This document shows positions 38,304-47,792 of a stretch of DNA of 64,000 nt, one piece after another; position 1 is the first letter of the stretch; each line of letters begins with the position of its first letter. The notes beneath the pieces are model-generated. The model did not search any database. It had not been told where the DNA came from and saw only the letters and a program-made list of their open reading frames with translations. This stretch comes from Pirellula sp. SH-Sr6A (GTDB lineage Bacteria; Planctomycetota; Planctomycetia; Pirellulales; Pirellulaceae): positions 3,453,988 to 3,517,987 of the forward strand of contig NZ_CP011272.1 in NCBI RefSeq assembly GCF_001610875.1. Direction: 5' to 3'. The position numbers were made by a program, and so were the translations under genes.

Positions 38304-38424
38304 ACCTGGTCACCCCATCGCATTCGCGCCCGTCGGCCGGGTTCGGTTTTGGATTCTGGCCTGAATGGCTACAATCCGGTCCCTGACGGATCGCCCTCCA
38401 CCTTCGCTCCTTGAAAGCTGACCT

Positions 38425-40482
38425 ATGACTCCACCGAAACTCCTGGTTACCGCGGCGTTGCCCTACGCAAACGGGCAAATCCATTTGGGCCATTTGGTCG
38501 AGTACATCCAAACCGATATTTGGGTCCGCTATCAACGTCTGATCGGCCGTCGATGCATCTACATTTGCGCCGACGATACGCACGGCACGGCCATCATGAT
38601 TCGCGCCCGCCAAGAGGGACGAGCGGAGGTCGAGCTGATCGCCGATATGCAGCGATCGCACGAACGAGATTTCGCGGGTTTCGATATCTCCTTTGATCAT
38701 TACGGTAGCACGAACAGCGACGAGAACCGCCAGCTTTGCCACACCATTTGGCAGTCCCTTCGCGATGCTAACTTGATCGTGGAGGATGATGTCGAGCAGC
38801 TCTTCGACCCCGAAGCAGGGACCTTCCTCGCAGATCGGTTCGTCAAGGGAACTTGCCCCTCCTGCAAATCACCCGATCAGTATGGTGACAACTGCAGCAA
38901 ATGCGGAGCGACTTACTCCCCGACGGAGTTGATCGATCCGGTGAGCACCCTCAGCGGAGCTACCCCGGTAGCGAAAACGGCTAAGCACTTGTTTGTCCGC
39001 CTTGAGAGCTTGCACGACTTCCTCGATTCCTGGACTCAGTCGGGCGAGCACCTGCAAAACGAGATCGCTAACTATCTCAAGGGTCACTTCCTAGGCAAAC
39101 CTTTGCGCGATTGGGACGTCTCGCGCCCCGCTCCCTATTTCGGTTTCGAGATCCCCGATAGCCCAGGGAACTACTGGTATGTTTGGTTCGATGCGCCGAT
39201 CGGCTACATCGCCTCGACTTGGCAGTGGTGCAAAAAACACAATGAGAATCTCGAGGACTGGTGGAAGAGCGACGCGACGGAAATCCACCACTTCATTGGC
39301 AAAGATATCACCTATTTCCACACCCTCTTTTGGCCCGGCGTTCTCCACTCAGCTGGATTCTCGCTCCCGCAATCCGTTCACATCCACGGATTCCTTACCG
39401 TCGATGGTGAGAAGATGGCCAAGAGAAAGGGGACGCAGGTTCAGGCTGCCACCTACCTCAAGCATTTGGATCCCGCGTACCTGCGTTACTACTACGCCTC
39501 CAAACTGGGGCCGCGATTGGATGATATCGACCTCAACCTGACCGAGTTTGCCAACAAAGTGAACTCCGATTTGGTCGGCAAGGTCGTGAACTTGGCCAGC
39601 CGCACGGCGAGATTCATCGAATCGGTCGGACTCGCTCCCGAATATCCGCATGATGGCGGCCTGTTCGCTTCCGCAGCCTCGGCAGGCGAAAAAATCGCGC
39701 AAGCCTACGAACAACTGGACTACGCGCGAGCCATGCGACTCATCATGGAGATCGCCGACCAAGCCAATGCGTTCGTCGAAAACTCGGCTCCTTGGGCACT
39801 GAAAAAGGATCCGACTCAACAAGTCCGACTGCAAGAAGTCTGCACCATTGTTCTCAATTTGTTCCGACAACTTTGCGTCTATTTGGCCCCGGTACTCCCG
39901 CGGTTGGCCGAGCAATGTGGACAGCTCCTTCAAAGCCCTATTGAGCATTGGAACGACAGCCAAAGTCCATTGGTCGGATCTCCTATCTCCAAATTCGAAC
40001 ACCTTCTCCAAAGACTCCAACCTGAGAAAGTCCAAGCTATGATCGAAGAAAGCAAAGCGGAGGCAGCTCCACTGTCCGAAACAACTCCTAGCACCGAAGT
40101 GACCGCAGCGCCCCAAGATTCAGGCGATGCTCTCGCCGCAGAACCGCTCGCTCCCGTCTGCACGATCGACGATTTCACCAAGGTGGATCTGCGGGTCGCG
40201 CGAATTATCAAAGCGGAAGAAGTCCCCGAGGCGAAAAAGCTCGTCAAGCTGACTGTATCCTTAGGTGGCGAAAACGTCCGCACTGTCTTTGCCGGAATCA
40301 AAGCGGCGTACACGCTGGAGCAGTTGCAGGGGCGATTGGTCGTCATCGTTGCCAATCTGCAGCCTCGTCAAATGAAGTTCGGTTTGAGCGAAGGGATGGT
40401 CACGGCAGCTGGCCCTGGAGGAACCGAAGTCTTTTTGCTCGGCGTCGATAGCGGCGCTGTCCCCGGTCAACGGGTTCACTGA
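38425..40482 (+). CDS. metG: Methionyl-tRNA synthetase
   Basis: Charges tRNA-Met; essential and cytosolic. The 685 residues include the class I catalytic core with the HIGH-type motif ([19 protein letters not shown]), a zinc knuckle ([17 protein letters not shown], four Cys) and a KMSKS-type loop that reads [13 protein letters not shown]-terminal EMAP/Arc1p-type tRNA-binding domain ([19 protein letters not shown], last 110 residues) follows a Ser/Thr/Ala linker. KMAKR departs from KMSKS at two positions, Ser to Ala and Ser to Arg, but the Lys residues stay. Followed 55 bases later by pyrE. Confidence 0.97.
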   Translation: MTPPKLLVTAALPYANGQIHLGHLVEYIQTDIWVRYQRLIGRRCIYICADDTHGTAIMIRARQEGRAEVELIADMQRSHERDFAGFDISFDHYGSTNSDENRQLCHTIWQSLRDANLIVEDDVEQLFDPEAGTFLADRFVKGTCPSCKSPDQYGDNCSKCGATYSPTELIDPVSTLSGATPVAKTAKHLFVRLESLHDFLDSWTQSGEHLQNEIANYLKGHFLGKPLRDWDVSRPAPYFGFEIPDSPGNYWYVWFDAPIGYIASTWQWCKKHNENLEDWWKSDATEIHHFIGKDITYFHTLFWPGVLHSAGFSLPQSVHIHGFLTVDGEKMAKRKGTQVQAATYLKHLDPAYLRYYYASKLGPRLDDIDLNLTEFANKVNSDLVGKVVNLASRTARFIESVGLAPEYPHDGGLFASAASAGEKIAQAYEQLDYARAMRLIMEIADQANAFVENSAPWALKKDPTQQVRLQEVCTIVLNLFRQLCVYLAPVLPRLAEQCGQLLQSPIEHWNDSQSPLVGSPISKFEHLLQRLQPEKVQAMIEESKAEAAPLSETTPSTEVTAAPQDSGDALAAEPLAPVCTIDDFTKVDLRVARIIKAEEVPEAKKLVKLTVSLGGENVRTVFAGIKAAYTLEQLQGRLVVIVANLQPRQMKFGLSEGMVTAAGPGGTEVFLLGVDSGAVPGQRVH

Positions 40483-40537
40483 TACCCGCATCTCGGCCCG
40501 TTTCGGCTTATTCGATCATCCAACGGTTTTCTAACTC

Positions 40538-41110
40538 ATGACCATTTCTTACGACAAACAACAGCTCATCGACAGCATTCATCAGCATGCCCTCAAGTTC
40601 GGGCAGTTCACGTTGGCGAGCGGTAAACAAGCGTCTTTCTATCTCGATTGCCGCATGGTAACGCTTCACCCTCAAGGGGCCAACCAAATTGCTGCAGGCA
40701 TGCTCGATGTCCTGGAGAAGGGAGCCTTTGGTGGCATTCCACAAGCTGTTGGGGGGCTCGCCATCGGGGCCGACCCCATCACCGCTTCGGTCGTGGTCCA
40801 TGCCGGATTGCGACAACATCCCATCCTCGGCTTCATGGTTCGCAAAGAACCGAAGCAGCATGGAACTGGAAAGTTGGTCGAAGGGCCCGTGACCCCAGGC
40901 ATGAAAGTGGTCATCGTCGAAGACGTCATCACTAGCGGCGGCAGCGCCTTGAAAGCAGCTGCCGCGGCTAAGGATTTCGGACTCGATGTGATTGGTGCGA
41001 TCGGAGTGGTCGATCGACTCGAAGGTGGGCGTGCCAATTTCGACGCAGCAGGGATCCCATTAGTCACCCTGCTTACGATCGATGATCTCATCCCGCCAGC
41101 ACAGCGTTAG
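40538..41110 (+). CDS. pyrE: Orotate phosphoribosyltransferase
   Basis: Joins orotate with PRPP in pyrimidine synthesis; cytosolic dimer. The 190-residue protein has the PRPP-binding motif VVIVEDVITSGGSALKAA and an N-terminal ALKFGQFTLASGKQASFYLD, where the substrate loop and Lys lie. The catalytic flexible loop (RKEPKQHGTGKLVEGP) is present. The stop TAG is directly followed by the ATG of mutM, so the two are translated in tandem. Confidence 0.96.
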   Translation: MTISYDKQQLIDSIHQHALKFGQFTLASGKQASFYLDCRMVTLHPQGANQIAAGMLDVLEKGAFGGIPQAVGGLAIGADPITASVVVHAGLRQHPILGFMVRKEPKQHGTGKLVEGPVTPGMKVVIVEDVITSGGSALKAAAAAKDFGLDVIGAIGVVDRLEGGRANFDAAGIPLVTLLTIDDLIPPAQR

Positions 41111-41953
41111 ATGCCCGAGCTTCCCGAGGTGGAGACGATGCGGAGAGGTTTGCTCCCCATCGTCGGCAGTCGTATCACCGAGGTGGAATTTCCCGAAATT
41201 CCCTACCGACCCATCGTTGTACTGCCGGATAGAGAGGCGTTCGCACGAGGATGTTTGGGGAAACAGATCCGCGATGTGCGACGGATCGCCAAACGGGTGC
41301 TGGTAGACCTCGACAACGGATTGTCCATCGTGATGCAACCCAAAATGGCCGGCATCGCGATGCTTCGCGATGCGCCCTCTCCTCAGCATATTCGAGTCCT
41401 CTTTCATCTCGATCGCCCCGCTCCTCACGACCAGTTCCTCTATTGGGATCGCCGGGGGCTGGGGAACGTTTGCCTTTGGAGCCAGGCTGAGATCGATGCG
41501 GTGCTAGGCCCGAATCGGCTCGGCCCCGACGCATCGATTGTCGATGCGGATCTCTTCGTGTCACGATTTCGAGAATGCAATCGCGAAGTCAAAGTGGCCA
41601 TGCTAGACCAATCCCTCGTCGCAGGGATCGGAAACCTTTACGCGGCCGAAATTCTCTTTGCTGCAAAGATACACCCGCAACAGCGATGCACCGATTTGTC
41701 CACTCGCCAATGGAAACGAATCCACGAAGAAACCATTCGCATCCTCCAGCAAGCGATCGAGAATGAAGGCTCAACGCTCAAAGATGGAACCTATCGCAAT
41801 GCCATCAATGGAGAAGGAGGATACCAATCGATGCACCGAGTCTATGACCGCGAAGGCTTGCCCTGCACGCGTTGCTCCAAAGGAACGGTGCAACGTATTG
41901 TTCAGGGGCAGCGGAGCACGTTCTTTTGTCCCCGCTGCCAGAAAATTCAATAG
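41111..41953 (+). CDS. mutM: Formamidopyrimidine-DNA glycosylase
   Basis: Excises oxidised purines such as 8-oxoguanine and cuts the DNA backbone. The 280-residue protein starts MPELPEVETMRRGLLP: Pro2 is the Schiff-base residue and Glu3 the catalytic acid. A Lys near 60 (RRIAKRVLVDLDNG), the helix-two-turn-helix (DQSLVAGIGNLYAAEILF) and the C-terminal zinc finger (CTRCSKG... CPRCQK) complete the signature. The ATG directly abuts the pyrE stop. Confidence 0.97.
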   Translation: MPELPEVETMRRGLLPIVGSRITEVEFPEIPYRPIVVLPDREAFARGCLGKQIRDVRRIAKRVLVDLDNGLSIVMQPKMAGIAMLRDAPSPQHIRVLFHLDRPAPHDQFLYWDRRGLGNVCLWSQAEIDAVLGPNRLGPDASIVDADLFVSRFRECNREVKVAMLDQSLVAGIGNLYAAEILFAAKIHPQQRCTDLSTRQWKRIHEETIRILQQAIENEGSTLKDGTYRNAINGEGGYQSMHRVYDREGLPCTRCSKGTVQRIVQGQRSTFFCPRCQKIQ

Positions 41954-42001
41954 CCGCATACGAGCACTTTCCGGCTCCTAGGGGCGTTGGCGCGGTTGGG
42001 A

Positions 42002-42850
42002 TTACTTCTTTCGCTTGGCGACTTGTTCCTTCATGAACTTGAGGCCTTGCTCAGCCAATTGCAGTTCATCGTCGAACATCCGTCTCCAGATCCGGGTCGC
42101 AGCAGCCAGTTCAGGCAGTGCTAAGCCAAATGCTTCGATGACCAACCAGCCGTCGTATTGGACCGATGCGAGCGCGTCGAAGGTCTCATCCCATCGAATG
42201 TCACCTAAGCCGGGAGTGCTGCGGTCGTTTTCGCTGATGTGAACATGGCACATCATGTCCTGGATGGCATGAATCGCTTTGGTGATGCTCTTCTCTTCGA
42301 TGTTCGCATGGAAAGTGTCGTACATCATGCGGCAGTTTGGATGATTGACCTGACGGCAGAACTCGGCTGCGTCGGCTTGCCCGTTAAGAAAATAGACTTC
42401 GAATCGATTGAGTGGTTCGACCCCGAGCATCACTCCGACTTTCCCAGCATGCTCCGCAGTTTGCTTCATGCTTTCGATCCCCCAAGCCCACTCTTGTTCG
42501 GTGCGACCCGAGCCGGTGAAGTGGCCGATGGCGGAATGGTAAGGACCGACGAGGGTTTCTACGCCAGCCGCGGCGCAGCAATCAAGTGTCTTCTTGTTGA
42601 GCTCGACCCCTTTCTTTCGGGCCGCTGCGTCGGGACTGATCGGGTTATCTTCCACACCGCGAACCGTTACTCCCGTTCGCCGCAGTCCCAGGTCATCCAG
42701 TCGCTTGCCCCAAGCCGCGTAGTCCAGATCGAGATTGAACAGCGGAATCTCGACTCCATCGAACCCCATCTTCTTAAGCTTTTCCAGATTGGGCAACATG
42801 CTGTCCTGGAGTTCGCCGGACCAAAGAAGAAGATTCATTCCGTATTGCAT
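42002..42850 (-). CDS. Xylose-isomerase-like TIM-barrel protein (sugar epimerase type)
   Basis: A 282-residue TIM-barrel protein from the ATG at 42850 (MQYGMNLLLWSGELQDS). The segments FDGVEIPLF, GVEPLNRFEVYFLNG and MCHVHISENDRSTPGLGDIR correspond to the metal-binding Glu/Asp/His of the D-tagatose/D-psicose 3-epimerase and hydroxypyruvate isomerase branch. The likely reaction is isomerisation or epimerisation of a ketose; the substrate is not deducible. No signal peptide. It is followed upstream by a second, exported barrel of the same superfamily, 88 bases away on the same strand. Confidence 0.88.
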   Translation of the reverse strand: MQYGMNLLLWSGELQDSMLPNLEKLKKMGFDGVEIPLFNLDLDYAAWGKRLDDLGLRRTGVTVRGVEDNPISPDAAARKKGVELNKKTLDCCAAAGVETLVGPYHSAIGHFTGSGRTEQEWAWGIESMKQTAEHAGKVGVMLGVEPLNRFEVYFLNGQADAAEFCRQVNHPNCRMMYDTFHANIEEKSITKAIHAIQDMMCHVHISENDRSTPGLGDIRWDETFDALASVQYDGWLVIEAFGLALPELAAATRIWRRMFDDELQLAEQGLKFMKEQVAKRKK

Positions 42851-42938
42851 TATCAGTTCTCGGTGGAGGATAGAGAGGAAAGGGTTCAAACGATAGGCGG
42901 ATTATAGTTCAGAACTCTCGCAAATGTCAGGTTCGCGA

Positions 42939-43907
42939 TCAAGCGACGTCCATCACCCATGCGCCGTGCCGCAGCGAGCGGACGGTGTCTTTCCAATTCG
43001 GTATGAACTCTTGGGCGACAAATCCTTGATAGCCGGTAGCTAAGATCTCCTTCAAAATGGGTGGGTAATAGATCTCTTGATGCTCATCCATTTCGCAACG
43101 GCCCGGATTGCCCGCCGTGTGATAATGACCAATCCACGGATGGTACGCGCGGATGCGCCGAATGATGTCTCCATTCATGATCTGGACGTGGTAAATGTCG
43201 AAAAGGAGTTTGAATCGAGGCGAATCCATCTTCTTCACCAAGTCGATGCAGTGGTCGACATCGTCTCCATAGTAGCCTGGATGCCCCTTCATGGGATGGC
43301 TGTCGTCTCGGGAGTTGAGATGCTCCAACACGAGCGTGATCTTCTTCTCTTCCGCGTACTCGATGACTTGCTTCCAGCAATCCAAGCAATTCTGGTCCGC
43401 GGTGGCATCGAGCATGTCGGGGACTCGCATGCCGGTGAAGGTGATCACCGACGGAGCGCCAAAGCGAACCGCTGTATCGATGCCTGTTTTCAGCTTTTCA
43501 ATGCACAGCGCGTGATTGGACCGGTCGGTGGGACCGTTTCCAAACCCATGACTGCTGACCAGCGCGATTTTGAGTCCCTTTTGAACCGCTTCGGGATAGA
43601 ACTTCGCATCGATTCCCTCGATCCCTTCGATACCAATTTCGACGCAATGATCGATGAGTTTCGACTCGGGCATCGGTTTGAAACACCATCCCATCACGGA
43701 TTGGCGAATGCGGCGATGCGTGACGCGAAAGGAATCAGAAAATGCCGCGTGCTCGTCGGTCGAATCGGTAGCCATCGCGGTCCCTGGTGTGTGCAAGCCC
43801 GAGGCAATCCAGGTTCCTCCCGCGATTGCGCTCGCATTCTGAAGCCATTGGCGTCGACCAATAGACGGGGTTTGATCCTCCCGAGGGAAGGACTTTGGAG
43901 TGTTCAT
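42939..43907 (-). CDS. Exported xylose-isomerase-like TIM-barrel protein (hydroxypyruvate isomerase type)
   Basis: A 322-residue barrel of the hydroxypyruvate isomerase-like group. The N-terminus (SIGRRQWLQNASAIAGGTW) is a twin-arginine-type signal (GRRQWLQ) with a hydrophobic core, so export is likely. Metal-site segments are TLVLEHLNSRDDSHPMKGHPG, FKLLFDIYHVQIMNGD and IGHYHTAGNPGRCEMDEHQE. It lies 88 bases upstream of the cytosolic barrel gene, so both may act on related sugar acids on two sides of the membrane; this is inferred from order only. Confidence 0.88.
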   Translation of the reverse strand: MNTPKSFPREDQTPSIGRRQWLQNASAIAGGTWIASGLHTPGTAMATDSTDEHAAFSDSFRVTHRRIRQSVMGWCFKPMPESKLIDHCVEIGIEGIEGIDAKFYPEAVQKGLKIALVSSHGFGNGPTDRSNHALCIEKLKTGIDTAVRFGAPSVITFTGMRVPDMLDATADQNCLDCWKQVIEYAEEKKITLVLEHLNSRDDSHPMKGHPGYYGDDVDHCIDLVKKMDSPRFKLLFDIYHVQIMNGDIIRRIRAYHPWIGHYHTAGNPGRCEMDEHQEIYYPPILKEILATGYQGFVAQEFIPNWKDTVRSLRHGAWVMDVA

Positions 43908-43985
43908 GTCGGATGCGTTCTTGGAGTGGAGAGAAAGCCATCCTTGACACTAACCGTTAACCTCGGAAGCCAGCGAGGAGTCCAT

Positions 43986-46907
43986 TCAGGCAGCGCTGCG
44001 GAGCTCGGAGGAGTCGCGATCTTCTACTCCCTTGGCACCGAGATCGAATCGCTTTCGAAGCTGGTATCGGAAGATCAAGAAGAAACGCCCTGCCATGGTC
44101 TCGCTCTTGCGCCGCGGCTCGAAAACCTTGCCGAGAGGTCCTGCCAAAATCGCTGGCAACAAGATGAGCTCAGCAATAACCCCTGCGATGAGGATGGCCA
44201 GCATCAGCCATCCGAACCGCTGTGTCGGCGTGAACGTGCTAAATGCGAAGACGGACAATCCCAGCCCGCTGATACATGCGGCTTGCAACGTCGGTGTCGC
44301 GCATCGCTTGTAACAAGACACGATGGCTTTGCGTCGGTCGCGAACCACGTGGAGGTCCTCTCGGTACCAAGCCAAGAAGTGAATCGTATCGTCCACCGCG
44401 ACTCCCAATGCGATGCTGGCCGTCATCATCGAGCCGATATCAATCGGAATGCCCAGCCATCCCATGCCACCGAAAATCGCAAGGACAGGTAGCACGTTTG
44501 GAATCATCGCCACCATCCCCGCTCGCAAACTGCGGGAGACGAATACCATCAACGGAGTGATGGTCAAAAAAGACCACATGGTGCTTTCGATCAAGCTCGC
44601 TAGCAACGCGCGCTGGGCCTTATAAACAATCGGTACCACCCCCGTGTAAACCGAACGGACCCACTCTTTCGGAACCTTGGGGTCGTCCGATTCTAAATCG
44701 ATCACGCGCTGGAGGGCGACATCCAGAACATCGACTTCTGCGTTGGAGAAAGAGCCCGCGAGAACCACGGCGTCCAAGTCGTTCAGCTTCTGCAATTGGA
44801 CGTAAGGTACATCGGCGGGAGGCGCACTGATCCGAGCGATCTTGACACGCGACTTCGCCAGTAGATTGGATAATTCCTCCGACCGAAGCTTCGATTTCTC
44901 TACGTCAGCCGGCGGCAGGTCTTTGCTCGTGGGGTCCCAAAGGGCAATGTCGCGACCCGCCATCTTGGCTTCGCCGGTCCAAGCGGTCATCTGGCGAAGG
45001 ATTCGTACGCGGTCCTGCTGGGCTTGAATAATGGGATACAGCGAATCCCTCATCTCCTGAACGAACTGACCGTAGTCAACTCCCTGGAAGGCTGCGACCC
45101 GAAGGCTGATCCGCCAAAGCTCGCTCCCGGTGTCGGGATCGATGCGGAGAAAGCCGGATTGGATCAATTCATCGCGACTGTTTTCGAGCTGCTGATTGTA
45201 GCCTTTTCGAATCAAGTAAGTCTGAGTGCTCGTTCCTTTGGAAGGAAGACTCGACGCGAACGTCGCTGCCGACATACTCCGCCCGACGATTTGGGGCCCG
45301 TCTTCGCCGAATCGCTTCTTGATCACGTCTTGTATCCGAACGATCGTCTCCATCCGTTCTAAGAACGTCAAGCGAGAAAGGTCTTCTCCGAGAGCAGTGT
45401 CATCGGTGCTGCTCGTATTGTCGGTCGGCTTTCCGTCGGAAGCGACCGCCATGCTTTCTTTGTCGAACTCGATCACGATCTCGAGTGGCACCAGCATGCC
45501 GAGCTTCTCTTCGAGCCATCGGTAGTCGCGCAGGATTCGAGCTTGCGAGTCGAAGAGCTCCAAAAGATTGATGCTCGTTTTGGTGTGGCTCAAACCCAAT
45601 CCGATGAAGGCGACAAACAGAACACAGGCCGCCGCGACGCCATAATGATTTCGAACAAGGAAGCGGGCAAACGATGCCCACATGCGCTCGCTGCGCGTAT
45701 CGTCGTCGATCGGCCGCTTCTCATTCGGTTTCTCACCGACCCAATTCTTGGCGAACCCGATTACGTGGAGCGCAGCGGGCAAGATCAAGAAAAGGATGAC
45801 GTTCAGGACTAAGACCCCGGTGGCGGAGAAGAATCCGAACTTCTGGATCGGGACCAGTTCGCTAGCACAGAGTGAAAAAAGACCCAGAGCAGTGGTGATC
45901 GAGCACAAAATCGCGGGCTTGATCGCGTGAATGACCGCCCGTTCGGTCGCTCGGTGTAATCCGCCATGCCGCACGGCGTCTTTGTAGTAATTGATGAAGT
46001 GCACAGCGCCGGACATCGCTAGCACATAGACCAGCGATGGCATCGATAGCACGATCGCATCGACCGTCTCGCCGCACGCCCAGATAATAGCCAAGGAAGC
46101 TGCCGCACTCGTGACCGAGCAAGAAAAGACAATCCAAGTCAGAATGATGCTTCGAAGAGACCACCACGCCAGAAAGAGTCCCAATAGACCGGAGAGTCCG
46201 GCCAGGCGAACAAGCGTCTTTTCTCCCTCTTCGTCGATGGAGATGTTGTCGACAGGAGGACCGCCCAGGTGCAATTCAGAATCTTCAATGCCCGCTTTGG
46301 CAATCAGTCGTCGCAGAACCCCAGGGGGAACGTTGGGACGGAAGATCCGCATCTGCCCATGCCCCAGAATCGGCTTCATCTTCCCGCTCGTCGCGGGATC
46401 TAACGAAACGATCACACACGTTTGACGGCCATCGGGACCGATCGCAGTGCCTTTGAGACGCTCGATGGCCTCGGCATAACTCAGGGCATGCTTTCCCTGC
46501 GTCATTTGCTCGATGAGCGTCCGGCCCGTCTGCACGCCTTTAAAGTATTTGTGAGCTTCGACCGCATCGATGTCGTTCGGATCGATGGACTCTGGAGCGA
46601 CGAGATTCGCCAATTTCGCGATCCGGGGATCGTCCAAAGAAGGATCCCCGTTGGGATCATCACCTAGGAGACAACCGTCCCAGCTAACGATAATGAACTG
46701 ATCGGATGGGAAATTCTTGCGAAACCATGCAAGCTCGCCGGTCTCTTCGTACGTCTTGGGAAGCCAATCCTCAACTTTATTGACGTTACTCTGGACAGCT
46801 TTCCCCGCGCCGAAGAAGGCGAATGGAATGCCAGCAAAGCAAAGGATGAGAAGCAACCACCCAAATCGATCGTAGAATGTCTTACCGCCGAGTTTACTCT
46901 GCCGCAC
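43986..46907 (-). CDS. RND/MMPL-type exporter (Patched-like)
   Basis: A 973-residue membrane transporter with RND topology: TM1 near 15-35, a large outside domain, a bundle of TMs (for example LVRLAGLSGLLGLFLAWWSL, then SLVYVLAMSGAVHFINYYKD), a second outside domain at about 430-740 and a final bundle (GSMMTASIALGVAVDDTIHF). GVAVDDTIHFL carries the Asp pair typical of the proton relay in this class. It most resembles the hopanoid/lipid-exporting and MMPL branch rather than tripartite drug pumps; no membrane-fusion partner is adjacent. Divergent from feoA. Confidence 0.88.
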   Translation of the reverse strand: MRQSKLGGKTFYDRFGWLLLILCFAGIPFAFFGAGKAVQSNVNKVEDWLPKTYEETGELAWFRKNFPSDQFIIVSWDGCLLGDDPNGDPSLDDPRIAKLANLVAPESIDPNDIDAVEAHKYFKGVQTGRTLIEQMTQGKHALSYAEAIERLKGTAIGPDGRQTCVIVSLDPATSGKMKPILGHGQMRIFRPNVPPGVLRRLIAKAGIEDSELHLGGPPVDNISIDEEGEKTLVRLAGLSGLLGLFLAWWSLRSIILTWIVFSCSVTSAAASLAIIWACGETVDAIVLSMPSLVYVLAMSGAVHFINYYKDAVRHGGLHRATERAVIHAIKPAILCSITTALGLFSLCASELVPIQKFGFFSATGVLVLNVILFLILPAALHVIGFAKNWVGEKPNEKRPIDDDTRSERMWASFARFLVRNHYGVAAACVLFVAFIGLGLSHTKTSINLLELFDSQARILRDYRWLEEKLGMLVPLEIVIEFDKESMAVASDGKPTDNTSSTDDTALGEDLSRLTFLERMETIVRIQDVIKKRFGEDGPQIVGRSMSAATFASSLPSKGTSTQTYLIRKGYNQQLENSRDELIQSGFLRIDPDTGSELWRISLRVAAFQGVDYGQFVQEMRDSLYPIIQAQQDRVRILRQMTAWTGEAKMAGRDIALWDPTSKDLPPADVEKSKLRSEELSNLLAKSRVKIARISAPPADVPYVQLQKLNDLDAVVLAGSFSNAEVDVLDVALQRVIDLESDDPKVPKEWVRSVYTGVVPIVYKAQRALLASLIESTMWSFLTITPLMVFVSRSLRAGMVAMIPNVLPVLAIFGGMGWLGIPIDIGSMMTASIALGVAVDDTIHFLAWYREDLHVVRDRRKAIVSCYKRCATPTLQAACISGLGLSVFAFSTFTPTQRFGWLMLAILIAGVIAELILLPAILAGPLGKVFEPRRKSETMAGRFFLIFRYQLRKRFDLGAKGVEDRDSSELRSAA

Positions 46908-47185
46908 GCTTTGCCCCTTTGGTCACCCGCCAGAATTGTCCATAGCCTGGCTATCGCCGTCTTCCCTAACAGCCTCAGTAGTGTACTAAAGTCTCCTTTG
47001 CATCGACAGTTTGAAAACCAGGACTTGCGAAGAATCCCCAGATCGAGCCTTGTTTTGGCAAACAAGGTAATTTGGCGAACCCCCCAGAAGTCCATGGGAA
47101 TGGGTCCCGTCGAGCCCGTCGCGAACGGTCGAATTTTTTCTCACTAGAAGATGCGAAAAAGATTCAAAAATGGGGCGGGCGTTAT

Positions 47186-47223
47186 TGAGACCGCTTCTCA
47201 TTTAGGTCGATGATGGATATAGT
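47186..47223 (+). promoter_or_regulatory. Fur-box-like palindrome overlapping a promoter of the feo operon
   Basis: TGAGACCGCTTCTCA at 47186-47200 is an imperfect palindrome whose TGAGA/TCTCA arms match those of many Fur boxes. A sigma-70-like promoter fits over it: -35 TTCTCA at 47195-47200 and -10 TATAGT at 47218-47223 with a 17-base spacer. The feoA start is 49 bases after the -10. The rest of 46908-47271 holds the divergent upstream region of the RND gene and no gene. Iron control is inferred. Confidence 0.55.
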
Positions 47224-47271
47224 AAAAGAAAGTATGGTGTTTGGTGTTTCCGACAGACCTGCTGAGCGACT

Positions 47272-47517
47272 ATGTCCGCGAACCCCGTTCCTCTCGATAC
47301 CTTGAAACCCGAAGATCACGGGGTGATCGTTGATATGTCGGGAGATCCTTGCCATCTCAAACGTCTTCAAGAGATCGGGTTGCAGGTCGGGTGCAACGTT
47401 CGCATGGTATGCCCCGGGAAGCCGTGCATGATCTGCGTAGAGGGTCGCCGCCTCAGTTTGCGTCTGGACGAGCAAGCCGAAATCTTTGTCGCGACCGACG
47501 ACGCCTCCCATTGTTAG
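47272..47517 (+). CDS. feoA: FeoA-domain protein 1
   Basis: An 81-residue cytosolic SH3-like protein of ferrous iron uptake. PLDTLKPEDHGVIVDMSGD opens the fold and LQEIGLQVGCNVRMVCPG is the core of the FeoA signature, where normal FeoA has a LMELGLxxGxxV pattern. It contains four Cys (DPCHLK, GCNV, GKPCMIC), more than usual, which could bind metal. It is the first gene of the feo operon. Confidence 0.93.
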   Translation: MSANPVPLDTLKPEDHGVIVDMSGDPCHLKRLQEIGLQVGCNVRMVCPGKPCMICVEGRRLSLRLDEQAEIFVATDDASHC

Positions 47518-47549
47518 GTGGCCCTTCCAACTATCTCGCGAGCCTCAGC

Positions 47550-47792
47550 GTGAAACTCTCCCAGCTTGCTCCAGGTCAATCGGGCGTCATTGATCACATC
47601 GTCGGAGATGACGTTCTCGCGAGCAGACTGATGGAAATGGGACTTCTCGATGGCGAGCCTATCGAGGTGGTCGGCCGGGCTCCGATGGGCGACCCGACGG
47701 AATACGCGCTGCGAGGGTATCGCATCAGTTTGCGTCGCAATGAGTCCGACCGAGTCGAAGTCACCCTTACCTCCCCCTCGGCTTCGCAATGA
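47550..47792 (+). CDS. feoA: FeoA-domain protein 2
   Basis: A second FeoA, 80 residues, from the GTG at 47550 (VKLSQLAPGQSGVIDHIVGD). The signature LASRLMEMGLLDGEPIEVVG is closer to canonical FeoA than the first copy, and the C-terminus (EYALRGYRISLRRNESDRVE) carries the usual final strand. It starts 33 bases after the first feoA and its stop overlaps the feoB ATG by 4 bases (ATGA), so it is translationally coupled to FeoB. No ATG is available in this frame. Confidence 0.92.
   Translation: MKLSQLAPGQSGVIDHIVGDDVLASRLMEMGLLDGEPIEVVGRAPMGDPTEYALRGYRISLRRNESDRVEVTLTSPSASQ

Noticed and set aside
46908-47271. Gene in the gap between the RND exporter and feoA
   Set aside because: Short frames only, in a region with promoter-like elements for both divergent genes.
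47349-47550. Longer version of the second feoA starting inside the first feoA
   Set aside because: The extra residues read the first feoA in the wrong frame and do not resemble FeoA; the GTG at 47550 gives the standard N-terminus.
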